A DNA stretch of 64,000 nt from positions 81,876,324 through 81,940,323 of the forward strand of contig CP136061.1 in NCBI GenBank assembly GCA_032622095.1, in the 5' to 3' direction. This DNA is from Siphonodentalium dalli (taxonomy: Eukaryota > Mollusca > Scaphopoda > Gadilida > Siphonodentaliidae). The translations under genes were made by a program, and so were the position numbers. Position 1 is the stretch's first letter. Every line of letters begins with the position of its first letter. This document shows, piece after piece, positions 51,201 through 54,030 of this stretch. The notes under the pieces are model-generated. The model searched no databases and was not told the origin of the DNA. It worked only from the letters and a program-made list of their open reading frames with translations.

Positions 51201-53724
51201 TAATAATCAACTCTGGTCTTTTGTTGAACTTATTATCTTAACATTTCTTAGGGAACTACTATATATAGATATAATTGTATATATATATATATATATATAT
51301 AGCTATATATATATATATATATATATACCCTGTCTTACGAGATTGAGAAGGAAAAAAAAGTTATTGAAATTTGGAAGATGATTATTCATAATGCATTTGT
51401 CACCATCTAAATTACCCACAATGCATTTCCATAATTTGAATTATCTACAGTTCATTTCCACCATATATAAAATTACTCAAGATTAATCTGTTACCAAAAT
51501 TGCCCACAATGCATTATCTGCCATCTAAGTTACTACTGTAATGCATTTCCAATTTCTCAATTACCGATAATGCGGTTTCTACCACCTAAAATTACCCACA
51601 ATGCGTTTCAGGAATACTGCGATCTCCAGTTCATTTGCTGTGTCGAGATTCGGGAGCGTGATGGCGCCATTTGTGATTGAACTGAGTGTTATTTGGCAGC
51701 CATTACCGCTGTGTGTATTCGGAGGATTCTCTCTCTTGGGTGGCTTGTTCGCAATATTCTTACCGGAAACTAAAGGGCGACCACTTCTCCAAACCATAGA
51801 CGAGATGATGAAAGATCATACATTTTCAAAGTAAGTAACACACGTGACATGTTCATGGTTCACTACAATGTATAATCAAGGGGAATGCAATGCACATACT
51901 GTATAAGATTGTGTCCTGGGTACAGTAAGAATGTTGTAGAGTTCAGTCCCCTGAGTATAGTAAGAATGTTGTAGAGTTCAGTCCCCTAGGTATAGTAAGA
52001 ATGTCGTAGAGTTCAGTCCCCTGGGTATAGTAAGAATGTTGTAGAGTTCAGTCCCCTGGGTATAGTCAGAATGTCGTAGAGTTCAGTCCACTGGGTATAG
52101 TCAGAATGTCGTAGAGTTCAGTCCCCTGGGTATAGTAAGAATGTCGTAGAATTCAGTCCCCTGGGTATAGTCAGAATGTCGTAGAGTTCAGTCCCCTGGG
52201 TATAGTAAGAATGTCGTAGAGTTCAGTCCCCTGGGTATAGTAAGAATGTTGTAGAGTTCAGTCCCCTAGGTATAGTAAGAATGTCGTAGAGTTCAGTCCC
52301 CTGGGTATAGTAAGAATGTTGTAGAGTTCAGTCCCCTAGGTATAGTAAGAATGTCGTAGAGTTCAGTCCCCTGGGTATAGTAAAAATGTTGTAGAGTTCA
52401 GTCCCCTGGGTATAGTCAGACTGTCGTAGAGTTCAGTCCCATGGGTATGGTAAGAATGTTGTAGAGTTCAGTCCCCTTGGTATAGTCAGAATGCCGTAGA
52501 GTTCAGTCCCCTGAGAATAGTCAGACTGTCGTAGTGTTCAGTCCTATGGGTATAGTCAGACTGTCGTAGAGTTCAGTCCCCTGGGTATATTAAGAATGTT
52601 GTAGAGTTAGGGGGAAAAATCCGTTCAATATTTGAACGGAATTGACTTGTGGTAGTGATCGAATGAGCGTTCTGACAGAGAGAACTATATCGTGTAGTTT
52701 GTTCTTTACATTGGGTACACCATGTGCTGTAAACAATAACAAGATAAACCCTTTCAACAATTATAATTGAAAAAAAAATCGAGCCATCTTTCCGATGTTG
52801 TGTCTTTTGATTGGTTTTGAACAACAAGCAGGGCAATTTATCGAGGCCAAAGTACTCAATATTACTTTTTAATCGAATTTTCTCTCTCTAAAACTCGACT
52901 TGTGGTTTGACGAGGGACGGTTTGCGGACGGGTGGTGAGTGCGGCAGATTTCGACATTTTTTGGTATGTGAACAATCCATCGGGTTTGCTCTTTCCAACC
53001 AGAGTTATAGCAATGTTATGTCCGTTAGCGCGATGACTTGCACAAACGTCAACGAATTGTAATCATTTTGGTATATGGATCTTTCACAACAACATCTCGA
53101 TCTAGTTCGAAAACCAGGTTTGTCCGATTTTTTTCACCTGAGTTACGGCTCTTAGTTTATCTATTGTTAAGTAATGTTATGCAATTTTATGTCCTTTGTC
53201 TTTAATAACAAAATTTCGACCATATTCTGAAAACAGTTAGTCAGATTTATAGTTTCTTAGTTCATACAATTTTAATGATTCTCGGTCTGACAGAATCACT
53301 CTTATGGACAGTAAATATCGATGAGCGCCATATTCGGTTAATATATGACGCAATTCTCGCCTTCCACAAAACGTCGGGCAGACGAGAAATAATTCGAAGA
53401 ATTTGGCGATAATTCGATTGTCACAATTCTCACCTCACGTTAAACGTGATACCAGCAGGCGGATAATGGCTCGAAGACTTCACCCGGACGATAATTTGCT
53501 TGTCGGGCAATGGTCAAAATTAAAACAGAAAAAAATAAACGTTTTGCTGTTCAGTCATAAAAAATTGTAATAACATATAACTCAATGTGTTTCCAAATAA
53601 ATTAGAATAATGTAAATGCGAATTTTGGATTGAAGGCTCATATCAGATGCCATTTTGGTCGCCATCGTTTAATATTTGCAAAATGCATTCTTCTTTTAGG
53701 AAGCGACGGGATAAAGTAGAGTAA
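2968..53724 (+). CDS. SLC22A-like: SLC22-family organic ion transporter, nine exons (whole gene model)
   Basis: Plasma-membrane transporter of the major facilitator superfamily. SLC22 proteins move organic cations, carnitine or anions, and the substrate here cannot be read from sequence. Joining 2968-3354, 21132-21235, 42297-42445, 44590-44752, 46438-46680, 49357-49568, 50914-51022, 51612-51830 and 53700-53724 gives 1611 nt, 536 residues plus stop, with every split codon restored. Visible hallmarks are TM1 at about 21-42; a large Cys-containing loop at 43-125 with sequons at N55, N61, N88 and N94; GTLADRFGRRN at 159-169 between TM2 and TM3; a charged cytoplasmic loop at about 275-340; RVGRRR at 394-399; YTAEIFPTEIR at 446-456; and PETKGRPL at 507-514. 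Twelve helices fit, and the length is usual for SLC22 (about 550). The start is the first ATG of the exon 1 frame in a gccgccATG context. Family is firm by inspection; the orthologue is not assigned. Confidence 0.93.
3515..3650. mobile_element. Small fold-back element (copy 1)
   Basis: An inverted repeat. acagtttgtgtttgaatata followed by catgagtgtctggaaag on the left is mirrored by ctttccagacacgaatg and gatattcaaacacaagctgt on the right. A second copy, with its left arm amplified, is at 48990-49320. Too short to code; a MITE. Confidence 0.7.
3615..3855. repeat. ~120-bp direct duplication
   Basis: Two tandem copies of a segment starting gatattcaaacacaagctgt and ending ttttaatagttcaacaaatt, about 85% alike by eye. 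The first overlaps the right end of the adjacent fold-back element. Confidence 0.75.
3926..4005. repeat. 20-bp tandem repeat
   Basis: Four copies of ggaagctacagtgaaataac. Confidence 0.8.
4066..4406. mobile_element. TTAA-flanked MITE, family A, copy 1
   Basis: 341 bp, ends aggtactcaatccgat and atncggattgagtacct inverted, flanked by TTAA at 4062-4065 and 4407-4410. TTAA target duplication is the mark of piggyBac-type transposases. It is non-coding, so presumably mobilised in trans. Four further copies are in this window. Confidence 0.85.
4460..4747. repeat. 22-bp minisatellite
   Basis: About thirteen copies of gtgttttcggacagaactgt plus gg. The unit length makes all frames open on both strands; this is not a gene. 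Confidence 0.9.
4748..5390. other. Intron 1 spacer
   Basis: AT-rich non-coding DNA without a recognisable repeat or gene. Confidence 0.5.
5391..6025. repeat. 47-bp minisatellite
   Basis: About thirteen copies of a unit with taccattctaaacaggttta and ttgttaccgctgtcg. The edge copies are more diverged (5391-5470, 5930-6020), as expected for an array homogenised from its middle. Confidence 0.9.
6115..6248. mobile_element. Fold-back MITE with TA duplication
   Basis: 134 bp. The left end caacaagtccccagtttata is mirrored by tataaactggggcgagttg on the right, and the stem extends through agcggaatttac. Flanking TA dinucleotides are at 6113-6114 and 6249-6250, consistent with Tc1/mariner-type insertion. 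Confidence 0.75.
6251..7265. other. Intron 1 spacer
   Basis: No gene or strong repeat seen. Sequence near 7060-7130 resembles 28700-28760 (gagcac...aagttnc...gctcctc), so a diverged dispersed repeat is present. Confidence 0.45.
7268..7392. mobile_element. Fold-back MITE family D, copy 1
   Basis: An inverted repeat: agaatgaggtcccc and gatgaatttagtga are mirrored by tcactaaattcaccctctgg and gaccccattct around a gctagcccgctatacggg loop. Two more copies are at 17628-17700 (half) and 17890-17998. Confidence 0.75.
7500..8065. repeat. ~105-bp tandem array of a hairpin-forming unit
   Basis: Five to six tandem copies. Each has a near-palindrome (gccaatgtattctatatat ... cccatatggagcctc ... atatataaggaatgtattgg). 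A solitary, nearly perfect version of the hairpin is at 16227-16296, so this array looks like an amplified fold-back element. The outer hairpin ends (7510, 8050) carry the better-preserved gcattctcttatata arms. Confidence 0.85.
8066..9210. other. Intron 1 spacer
   Basis: No gene. Around 8795-8880 lies a stretch with ggaccgatttccaccaaatt and ggtaccccatg that looks like a dispersed repeat. It is followed by low-complexity A/T sequence to about 9010. Confidence 0.45.
9211..10000. repeat. ~70-bp minisatellite
   Basis: About eleven copies of a unit containing gtgacgtttaaggtgtgtgt, taaggtttattcacatctgt and cgcgctcgcgtctatactta. Two sub-variants (acttactca / acttaaggtgac) interleave. Confidence 0.9.
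10198..10515. repeat. Direct duplication of ~150-bp segment
   Basis: Two copies (about 10198-10340 and 10395-10515) sharing ggtccgagcgagatggggca, a gccaaagtt segment and gcagaaacggcactgttga followed by cttgcggcc. Non-coding by inspection. Confidence 0.75.
10514..10611. mobile_element. 98-bp MITE with 8-bp target duplication
   Basis: Terminal inverted repeats cacaggcccctg and caggggcctgtg, flanked by the perfect 8-bp duplication cttgcggc at 10506-10513 and 10612-10619. An 8-bp duplication with CA-G ends fits the hAT superfamily. The interior is A/T-rich. Confidence 0.85.
10620..11140. other. Intron 1 spacer
   Basis: Nothing supportable seen apart from short A/T-rich dyads near 10930-10985. 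Confidence 0.45.
11152..11283. mobile_element. Fold-back element
   Basis: ccggttccgtggttttagtg on the left is mirrored by cactaaaaccacggaaccgg on the right. The stem continues (acagttcaaagtt / aactttgacctgt; agtagcatt / aatgctact), giving a near-complete palindrome of about 130 bp. A diverged terminal fragment recurs near 41030-41052. Confidence 0.8.
11528..12213. mobile_element. CACTGTA-ended element rich in ACCGTA motifs
   Basis: Left end cactgtaaataacc and the inverse of gctatttaatacagtg at the right, each followed by accgtaatttttacggt-like dyads. The interior has a ~55-bp tandem array at 11575-11860 (accgtatattccactaccgt units, five to six copies) and unique A/T-rich DNA. No target duplication could be defined. 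Confidence 0.6.
12214..15172. other. Intron 1, long stretch without features
   Basis: No gene or repeat array is convincing. There is a (TA)n microsatellite at 13504-13529. An open stretch at about 12760-12898 (…LPDERQAFEIFKTWM…) has no recognised domain and no splice context worth calling. Confidence 0.5.
15173..15651. mobile_element. TTAA-flanked MITE, family A, copy 2 (full length)
   Basis: 479 bp between TTAA at 15169-15172 and 15652-15655, with inverted ends agatactcaatccgatcaga and tctgatccgattgagtacct. It holds a (CAA)n run at about 15219-15250. The best-preserved full-length copy with copy 5. Confidence 0.88.
15726..15826. mobile_element. Fold-back element
   Basis: cggcaatatcgtggggtaca and tggagat are mirrored by atctccatgtaccccacgat and gttgccg. 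Arms are ~45 bp with a small loop. It sits inside a dispersed repeat shared with 25690-25760 (tctgatgg-ataaactagta). Confidence 0.75.
16227..16296. mobile_element. Solitary near-perfect hairpin
   Basis: gccaatgcattctcttatat with atgcgag is mirrored by ctcgcat and atataagagaatgcattggc around a short loop (gcgacctatggtcga). It belongs to the same family as the 7500-8065 array. Confidence 0.8.
16798..16900. mobile_element. 103-bp MITE with 8-bp target duplication
   Basis: Ends cacaggtcc and ggacctgtg with inner arms gaacaaaaattgacccca / ggggtcaatttttgttc. It is flanked by the perfect duplication gtcagtca at 16790-16797 and 16901-16908. The end sequence and duplication length match the element at 10514-10611. 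Confidence 0.88.
16909..17620. other. Intron 1 spacer with dispersed repeat
   Basis: 16925-17160 is a diverged match to 25850-26080 (aatttacaagg ... acacacctca ... catgtactag). Together with matching left parts at 15655-15715 and 25690-25755 it looks like one dispersed element interrupted by different insertions. No gene seen. Confidence 0.5.
17628..17998. mobile_element. Fold-back MITE family D, copies 2 (half) and 3
   Basis: 17628-17700 carries one arm (gcatcactaaattcaccctc ... ttcattctg). 17890-17998 is a complete copy with ggaatgaggtccca, the gctagcccgctgtgtggg loop and tcactaaattcaccctcttg. The sequence between them is unremarkable. Confidence 0.7.
18305..18530. mobile_element. TTAA-flanked MITE, family A, copy 3 (truncated)
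   Basis: TTAA at 18301-18304, then aggtactcaatccgatcaga and the internal tttctttggcttcggggg and ttgattcgagtcgag blocks. Homology stops near 18530 and the distal terminal repeat is missing. Confidence 0.75.
18690..19100. repeat. Degenerate C/A-rich tandem repeat
   Basis: Loosely repeated blocks built on cactccatgtatacc and cattcacatcac with a ~35-45-bp period. Long overlapping open frames arise on both strands from the composition and are not genes. Confidence 0.6.
19101..20585. other. Intron 1 spacer with diverged dispersed repeat
   Basis: No gene seen. ggttgccattttggaagcca-like motifs recur at 19465, 19825 and 20155, suggesting old internal duplication. There is a poly-G tract at about 20330. 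Confidence 0.45.
20590..21131. repeat. Exon 2-derived tandem array with decoy acceptors
   Basis: About eight partial copies of the exon 2 start, ~62-bp period, ending at the true acceptor. Typical unit: ttttcag, then tttgacctagtttgtgacca, then agctgcattgaggaactc and a T-rich run to the next cag. Several copies keep polypyrimidine plus CAG and the FDLVCD frame (21017, 21079); older copies have decayed acceptors (tag, cagt-atg). Only the last copy is followed by the TM2 coding sequence. Confidence 0.92.
21132..21235 (+). CDS. SLC22 exon 2 (residues 130-164)
   Basis: The frame reads FDLVCDQAALRSTAKSLYFA and then TM2 and GTLAD, with the Arg codon split as ag|a into exon 3. The acceptor is tttctttcag|tttgat and the donor is ag|gtaac. 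It joins exon 1 in phase 0 to recreate the IVSEFDLVCD family signature. The first ~60 bases and the acceptor are repeated about eight times immediately upstream; only this copy continues into TM2. Confidence 0.92.
21236..22305. other. Start of intron 2
   Basis: Unique A/T-rich DNA. No gene, array or MITE recognised. Confidence 0.5.
22306..22920. repeat. 42-bp minisatellite, left part
   Basis: About fourteen copies of a unit with cacgtgagacacctcacaaa and ccacaggaccaagatcctac. It continues at 25552-25655 after the inserted transposon. The 190-codon open frame across it is a period artefact (42 = 14 codons). Confidence 0.92.
22921..25551. mobile_element. 2.6-kb DNA transposon inserted in the minisatellite
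   Basis: Terminal inverted repeats ggaatatatacaacgggaag / cttcccgttgtatatattcc, and subterminal gccattctggtaggat / atcctaccagaatggc. It is flanked by tcacaaac at 22913-22920 and 25552-25559, a 7-8-bp target duplication taken from the minisatellite unit. The exact end is blurred by two bases on the left. The interior is A/T-rich. A possible two-exon open frame is at 23084-23158 (MIYKSKWHPGYLWDQ…) and about 24232-24419, joinable through a GT-AG pair into a CKWC-containing peptide, but no transposase domain is recognisable. It could be a non-autonomous hAT- or P-type element. Confidence 0.8.
25552..25656. repeat. 42-bp minisatellite, right part
   Basis: Two and a half copies of the same unit as 22306-22920, now separated by the transposon. 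Confidence 0.9.
25690..26130. repeat. Dispersed repeat, second copy
   Basis: Matches 15655-15715 on its left and 16925-17160 on its right. Inside is a small dyad, cattcaaaaataatcattgt with aactcat / atgactatttttgaacgtg (25775-25852). Confidence 0.55.
26242..26509. mobile_element. TTAA-flanked MITE, family A, copy 4 (internal deletion)
   Basis: TTAA at 26238-26241 and 26510-26513. The left terminal repeat is reduced to agg by a deletion; the right end is intact (tctgatcggattgagtact). The body matches copies 3 and 5. Confidence 0.78.
26514..27225. other. Intron 2 spacer
   Basis: No gene. A small dyad around agtcatattggactcc / gcaatatgacttttt lies at 26610-26670. Confidence 0.45.
27232..27482. 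repeat. ~130-bp tandem duplication
   Basis: Two copies with aaggtcaaggtcaagtcggg, atgatttgacccg, acactccccgga and aggtatcaaatttcgtcgaa. Dispersed-repeat character; not a gene. Confidence 0.8.
27568..27735. repeat. Dispersed repeat pair (partner at 32898-33070)
   Basis: Shares ataccgctttcggggtaa, acagcttttaaagcgac, gcttttacatcgacct and tattatattttcaagc with 32898-33070, same orientation. Its function is unknown, probably a transposon fragment. Confidence 0.7.
27736..28300. other. Intron 2 spacer
   Basis: Nothing supportable seen. Confidence 0.45.
28305..28660. mobile_element. Solo end of gtccagtgc fold-back family
   Basis: Begins TA|gtccagtgcatttatgagaa and cctcaaaataattgcaa, as does the intact element at 30149-31611, then diverges into A/T-rich sequence. 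No partner end was found nearby. Confidence 0.55.
28918..29268 (-). pseudogene. LINE reverse-transcriptase C-terminal fragment
   Basis: A 116-codon open frame on the minus strand. It contains CTCGNSCEDANHLFFSCPLY, the C-x-C-G...H-x4-C zinc-knuckle-like motif at the very C-terminus of jockey/CR1-type non-LTR retrotransposon ORF2. The preceding LNILHCRLRNNCSDLN segment resembles the matching region of the LINE at 59743-60774. No RT catalytic core remains. A 5'-truncated relic in intron 2, antisense to the transporter. Confidence 0.75.
29666..30179 (-). pseudogene. Relic of a CXC (tesmin-like) repetitive gene
   Basis: Two overlapping minus-strand frames. The first carries VVHIDPHLLFQRL. The second, after a frameshift, carries WKGLNLEPTDWGWQV, EEPPAPKELLNIIRC and the Cys cluster CKCKTECKSNRCTC. 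From memory, a multi-copy family of uncharacterised invertebrate proteins, often transposon-linked, has the same order: an HIDP-LLFQRL segment, W-GW, PPAP--LL--I-C and a CXC cluster. That assignment is inference. The frameshift and missing parts make it a broken copy. Confidence 0.5.
30149..31611. mobile_element. 1.46-kb palindromic (fold-back) transposon with TA duplication
   Basis: The ends gtccagtgcatttatg and cataaatgcactggac are flanked by TA (30147-30148, 31612-31613). The arms mirror each other over about 700 bp: ttatgtgcctccaaaattgg at 30453 pairs with aattttggaggcacataact at 31294, and catatgccctgtatttctca at 30768 pairs with gagaaatacagggaatatgg at 30970. The centre is near 30880. 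No coding sequence. The TA duplication suggests Tc1/mariner-type mobilisation. Confidence 0.85.
31695..32705. mobile_element. ~1-kb fold-back element with nested smaller palindrome
   Basis: Left arm 31725-31945 and right arm 32460-32670 are inverted (ggtagtataatagagacaag / cttgtctctattatactacc; cggacaaatttagcccattc / gaatgggctaaatttgtccg). Between them, 32284-32405 is a second palindrome with 30-bp arms (ctcctcattttaatattcat). The outer end cacaggggcatgtaac resembles hAT ends. A third, rearranged copy is at 45320-45832. Confidence 0.8.
32898..33070. repeat. Dispersed repeat pair (partner at 27568-27735)
   Basis: Same blocks as its partner, plus a short insertion at about 32945-32960. Confidence 0.7.
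33071..33515. other. Intron 2 spacer
   Basis: Nothing supportable seen. Confidence 0.45.
33530..33705. repeat. ~64-bp tandem repeat, three copies
   Basis: Near-identical units containing cgcatctaacatggaatcac, atataatacatggccggaca and gagagtggatacatat. Very low divergence suggests recent expansion. Confidence 0.88.
33745..34201. mobile_element. TTAA-flanked MITE, family A, copy 5 (full length)
   Basis: 457 bp between TTAA at 33741-33744 and 34202-34205, with ends aggtactaaatccgatcaga and tctgatcggactgagtacct. In the inverted orientation relative to copy 2. Confidence 0.87.
34379..39567. mobile_element. 5.2-kb giant fold-back transposon with minisatellite loop
   Basis: Terminal inverted repeats gggacatgacaatctgcggg / cccgcagattgtcatgtccc are flanked by the perfect 8-bp duplication taatggca at 34371-34378 and 39568-39575. 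Non-array arms of about 975 bp (34379-35355 and 38595-39567) are near-perfect inverted copies, each with an internal ~210-bp direct duplication (two cgaggaatacag blocks). The inner 3.2 kb is a higher-order minisatellite that switches orientation at about 35665, the true centre. No transposase. The 8-bp duplication suggests hAT-type mobilisation. Confidence 0.88.
35360..38600. repeat. Higher-order minisatellite inside the fold-back element
   Basis: Three related subunits of about 35, 33 and 43 bp all begin gtatgaccggcggataatat and end in agaacctccctcgc, gaacctccaccgc or gttcatatgagaacctcccc. They form a ~111-bp higher-order unit. About 300 bp lies in forward orientation (35360-35660) and about 2.9 kb in reverse, so one arm's array has grown ten-fold more than the other's. 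Confidence 0.9.
39576..40360. other. Intron 2 spacer
   Basis: No gene seen. aatggcggctgctaagatag near 39640 is isolated. Confidence 0.45.
40362..40570. repeat. Dispersed repeat G, copy 1
   Basis: Shares attgaagtgttttgtcagtt, acaattaattctgg, tgatctagac and ctcaaataaataaat with the reverse complement of 63840-64000. It shares cagttc-gtttct and gcg..actgaac blocks with 62585-63110. Short, non-coding, three copies: SINE-like or a transposon fragment. Confidence 0.65.
41050..41215. repeat. ~50-60-bp tandem repeat, three copies
   Basis: Units contain aaatggccgggagttagtga and tagggcatatagagacgtct. They lie directly upstream of the exon 3-derived array. Confidence 0.8.
41216..42296. repeat. Exon 3 5'-edge tandem array with decoy acceptors
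   Basis: About ten partial copies (starting near 41229, 41318, 41522, 41598, 41696, 41784, 41872, 41961, 42043, 42124 and 42211) of the acceptor plus first ~45 bases of exon 3, period 82-90 bp. Typical unit: tatattttacacag|attcgg, then ccggaggaatatcatcgcca, tgtgtgtcgtccca, then cagaag|gtatttg and a (TA)n run. Most keep a T-rich tract and CAG. A short ccactcgtggttaa repeat interrupts at 41396-41460. The last unit is the true exon. Confidence 0.93.
42297..42445 (+). CDS. SLC22 exon 3 (residues 164-214)
   Basis: Starts in RFGRRNIFAI, completing the conserved GTLADRFGRR loop, then TM3 (about 169-190) and TM4 (about 191-213). The acceptor is tttacacag|attcgg and the donor is ttg|gttagt. A split Glu codon (g|aa) leads to exon 4. 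Its 5' half is tandemly copied upstream and its 3' half with the donor is tandemly copied downstream, so the true exon is the only place where the two halves meet. Confidence 0.92.
42446..43345. repeat. Exon 3 3'-edge tandem array with decoy donors
   Basis: About twelve copies of a 73-bp unit made of the last ~50 bases of exon 3 (tacactctgttcggagctgc, agaaccatacagcgtcg, ttttcacatttg) plus the donor gttagt and intron sequence tatttaatgtacggatgg. Divergence rises slowly along the array (ttaggttagt, ttatgttagt). Splicing to a later donor would add an in-frame TAG, so the first donor must be used. Confidence 0.93.
43560..44165 (-). pseudogene. Degenerate LINE reverse-transcriptase fragment
   Basis: Minus-strand reading with frameshifts and stops gives VYKKGDKTNPASYRPITLTC (RT fingers/palm motif), then ALNWIRVFLNNRTQVVAM and VISGVP, the SGVPQG motif with a stop in place of Gln. 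The tail LSFFPSTAILWNQLPSDPI matches the usual FFPR-i--WN-LP segment. These are hallmarks of CR1/jockey-type LINE ORF2. The YxDD block is missing between motifs. An old dead copy in intron 3. Confidence 0.75.
44185..44335. mobile_element. Arm of the 61539-62041 fold-back family
   Basis: Shares aaaaaccgccataaacagaa, gaatattataatatagacat and tgtcgcgtaaatagcatgtt with the left arm of the TTAA-flanked element at 61539-62041. Only one arm is present. Confidence 0.6.
44590..44752 (+). CDS. SLC22 exon 4 (residues 214-268)
   Basis: Encodes ELVGRQYRMATGF, TM5, the AYLIRDWRYL motif (the conserved Ay-irdWR-L of SLC22) and TM6 ending in SFSYW. The acceptor is gtagccacag|aactgg and the donor is actg|gtgagt. 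Four partial copies of its 3' end, each with a GT donor, follow in the intron. Confidence 0.92.
44753..45245. repeat. Exon 4 3'-edge tandem array with decoy donors
   Basis: Four partial copies (about 44810, 44920, 45035, 45160) of the last ~65 bases of exon 4: tggcgctatctcatgtacag, cattgtgcttccaggcatcc, tgctctcattctcatactg, then gtgagtaat or gtgcgtaat and a poly-G-containing intron piece. Period ~110-120 bp. All four keep a GT donor. Confidence 0.92.
45320..45832. mobile_element. Rearranged third copy of the 31695-32705 element
   Basis: 45330-45430 matches the inverse of 32105-32215 (attattagccgacaaaacat). 45600-45832 matches the right arm (cgagcgatggtaaaacggg, gcaaagggggtgggcagcgg, agttacatgcccttgtggt). 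Between them is unrelated sequence. Confidence 0.65.
45833..46437. other. Intron 4 remainder
   Basis: No feature beyond a diffuse repetition of gataccntt / gatacca motifs at 46060-46160. Confidence 0.45.
46438..46680 (+). CDS. SLC22 exon 5, cytoplasmic loop (residues 268-349)
   Basis: Begins ILDEPIRWLLSRNRDEEA, matching the family's ESPRWLL segment after TM6, with Asp-Glu-Pro-Ile where Glu-Ser-Pro is usual. A charged cytoplasmic loop follows, with a Lys/Glu-rich stretch (ITKEKEKEAKIDEK), leading into TM7. The acceptor is attttcag|gattc and the donor is tatg|gtgagt. Phases join to exons 4 and 6 with split Trp codons on both sides. Confidence 0.92.
46681..47045. other. Start of intron 5
   Basis: A/T-rich, nothing recognised. 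Confidence 0.5.
47046..48728. repeat. 1.7-kb array of 46-48-bp units
   Basis: About 36 nearly identical copies of aagcaacgcgctatattaca + aaggtggtccggtccggtcc + gcatcact. Length variants differ by one A or by loss of one 5-bp ggtcc/ccggt subunit. The very low divergence implies recent expansion or strong homogenisation. It lies in intron 5, between the charged-loop exon and exon 6. Confidence 0.95.
48729..48985. other. Intron 5 spacer
   Basis: Nothing supportable seen. Confidence 0.4.
48990..49320. mobile_element. Fold-back MITE (copy 2) with amplified left arm
   Basis: The same family as 3515-3650. The left arm segment catgagtgtctgggaagaaa plus tataaacatct is repeated seven times at ~31 bp (49012-49228). 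A single inverted right arm follows (tttctttccagacactcatg ... gttcaaac). Confidence 0.82.
49357..49568 (+). CDS. SLC22 exon 6 (residues 349-420)
   Basis: Encodes the rest of TM7 (FVIGMVYFGMSLNTGNLGGS), TM8, the RVGRRR cytoplasmic motif at residues 394-399 and TM9. The acceptor is attttgcag|gtttg and the donor is accg|gtaagt. The split Glu codon is completed by exon 7. Confidence 0.92.
49569..50828. other. Intron 6
   Basis: No gene. 49905-50060 is a diverged duplicate of 51112-51262 in intron 7 (shared: gacagacagaaaa/gacaggcagaaaa, cagaatgatt-atattnattgg). There is a (TA)n run at about 50625-50643. Confidence 0.5.
50829..50890. repeat. Decayed duplicate of exon 7 acceptor and start
   Basis: gccggcgttccttacatttt then cataaattgaatggttgtat repeats the true junction accggcgttccttccctttt then cagaaattgaatggttgtct. 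CAG has become CAT, so the acceptor is dead. Confidence 0.85.
50914..51022 (+). CDS. SLC22 exon 7 (residues 420-456)
   Basis: The reading frame set by the split Glu codon gives EIEWLSIAFSMIGKFFSCGV and then YTAEIFPTEIR. This is TM10 plus the highly conserved Y-tAE-fPT-iR signature of SLC22. The acceptor is cccttttcag|aaattg and the donor is atcag|gtaatt. A decayed copy of the acceptor and first exon bases lies about 60 bp upstream with cat in place of cag. Confidence 0.9.
51023..51384. other. Intron 7, first part
   Basis: Contains the duplicate of 49905-50060 and two (TA)n microsatellites at about 51275-51326. No gene. Confidence 0.55.
51385..51611. repeat. ~33-bp tandem repeat running into the exon 8 acceptor
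   Basis: Six to seven imperfect units built on attacccacaatgcatttcc and accatctaa. The last unit (attacccacaatgcgtttcag) supplies the acceptor itself, so the splice site is inside an array. Confidence 0.8.
51612..51830 (+). CDS. SLC22 exon 8 (residues 456-529)
   Basis: Encodes RNTAISSSFAVSRFGSVMAP, TM11, TM12 and PETKGRPLLQTIDEM, the C-terminal PET-G-pL signature of the family. The acceptor is tgcgtttcag|gaata and the donor is tcaaa|gtaagt. The acceptor sits in the last unit of a ~33-bp intronic tandem repeat. Confidence 0.92.
51915..52605. repeat. 35-bp minisatellite in intron 8
   Basis: About nineteen copies of tatagtaagaatgtcgtaga + gttcagtcccctggg, with alternating variants (taagaatgttg / tcagaatgtcg / tcagactgtcg). 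Confidence 0.93.
52606..53699. other. Intron 8 remainder
   Basis: No gene or array seen. The gccattttggtcgccat motif near 53650 recalls the 19465-20160 repeat. Confidence 0.45.
53700..53724 (+). CDS. SLC22 exon 9, tiny terminal coding exon
   Basis: After ttcttttag the sequence continues the split Lys codon and reads KKRRDKVE then TAA: a short basic tail. It gives a stop at a sensible position 22 residues after PETKGRPL. The evidence is a phase match and a good acceptor only, so another terminal exon remains possible. No clear AATAAA follows closely. Confidence 0.6.
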
Positions 53725-53849
53725 GTCATTTTAGTTAGATGAATGCTTGCTTCAATACTAAGCTTTTTAATTACGTGGCTGCTTGGTGTATTTTGGTTAC
53801 GAGTATCTCATTAAATTCACGTAAAATGTAACACGTAGATATCGATAAT

Positions 53850-54030
53850 ACTGCTTCACGTTACAAGCAACTGGAGCAATAGAGTTACGCTTCTTGAATT
53901 GAATTACATTCAGAATCAATGTATTTAAAAATGTGTGTTTTTAATAACGTGCAGCTGGGTGCTGTTCATTATAATATCGATATCACATACACACGGTTGA
54001 TATCACACATAGTTACCGGTAATTGTTTAT
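53850..54030. repeat. Parent ~170-bp repeat, copy near the 30-bp array
   Basis: Shares gagttacgcttcttgaattg, aattacattcagaatc, aataacgtg and ttaccggtaat blocks, in the same order, with units at 55665-55765 and 59200-59690. It feeds into the 30-bp array. Confidence 0.65.
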
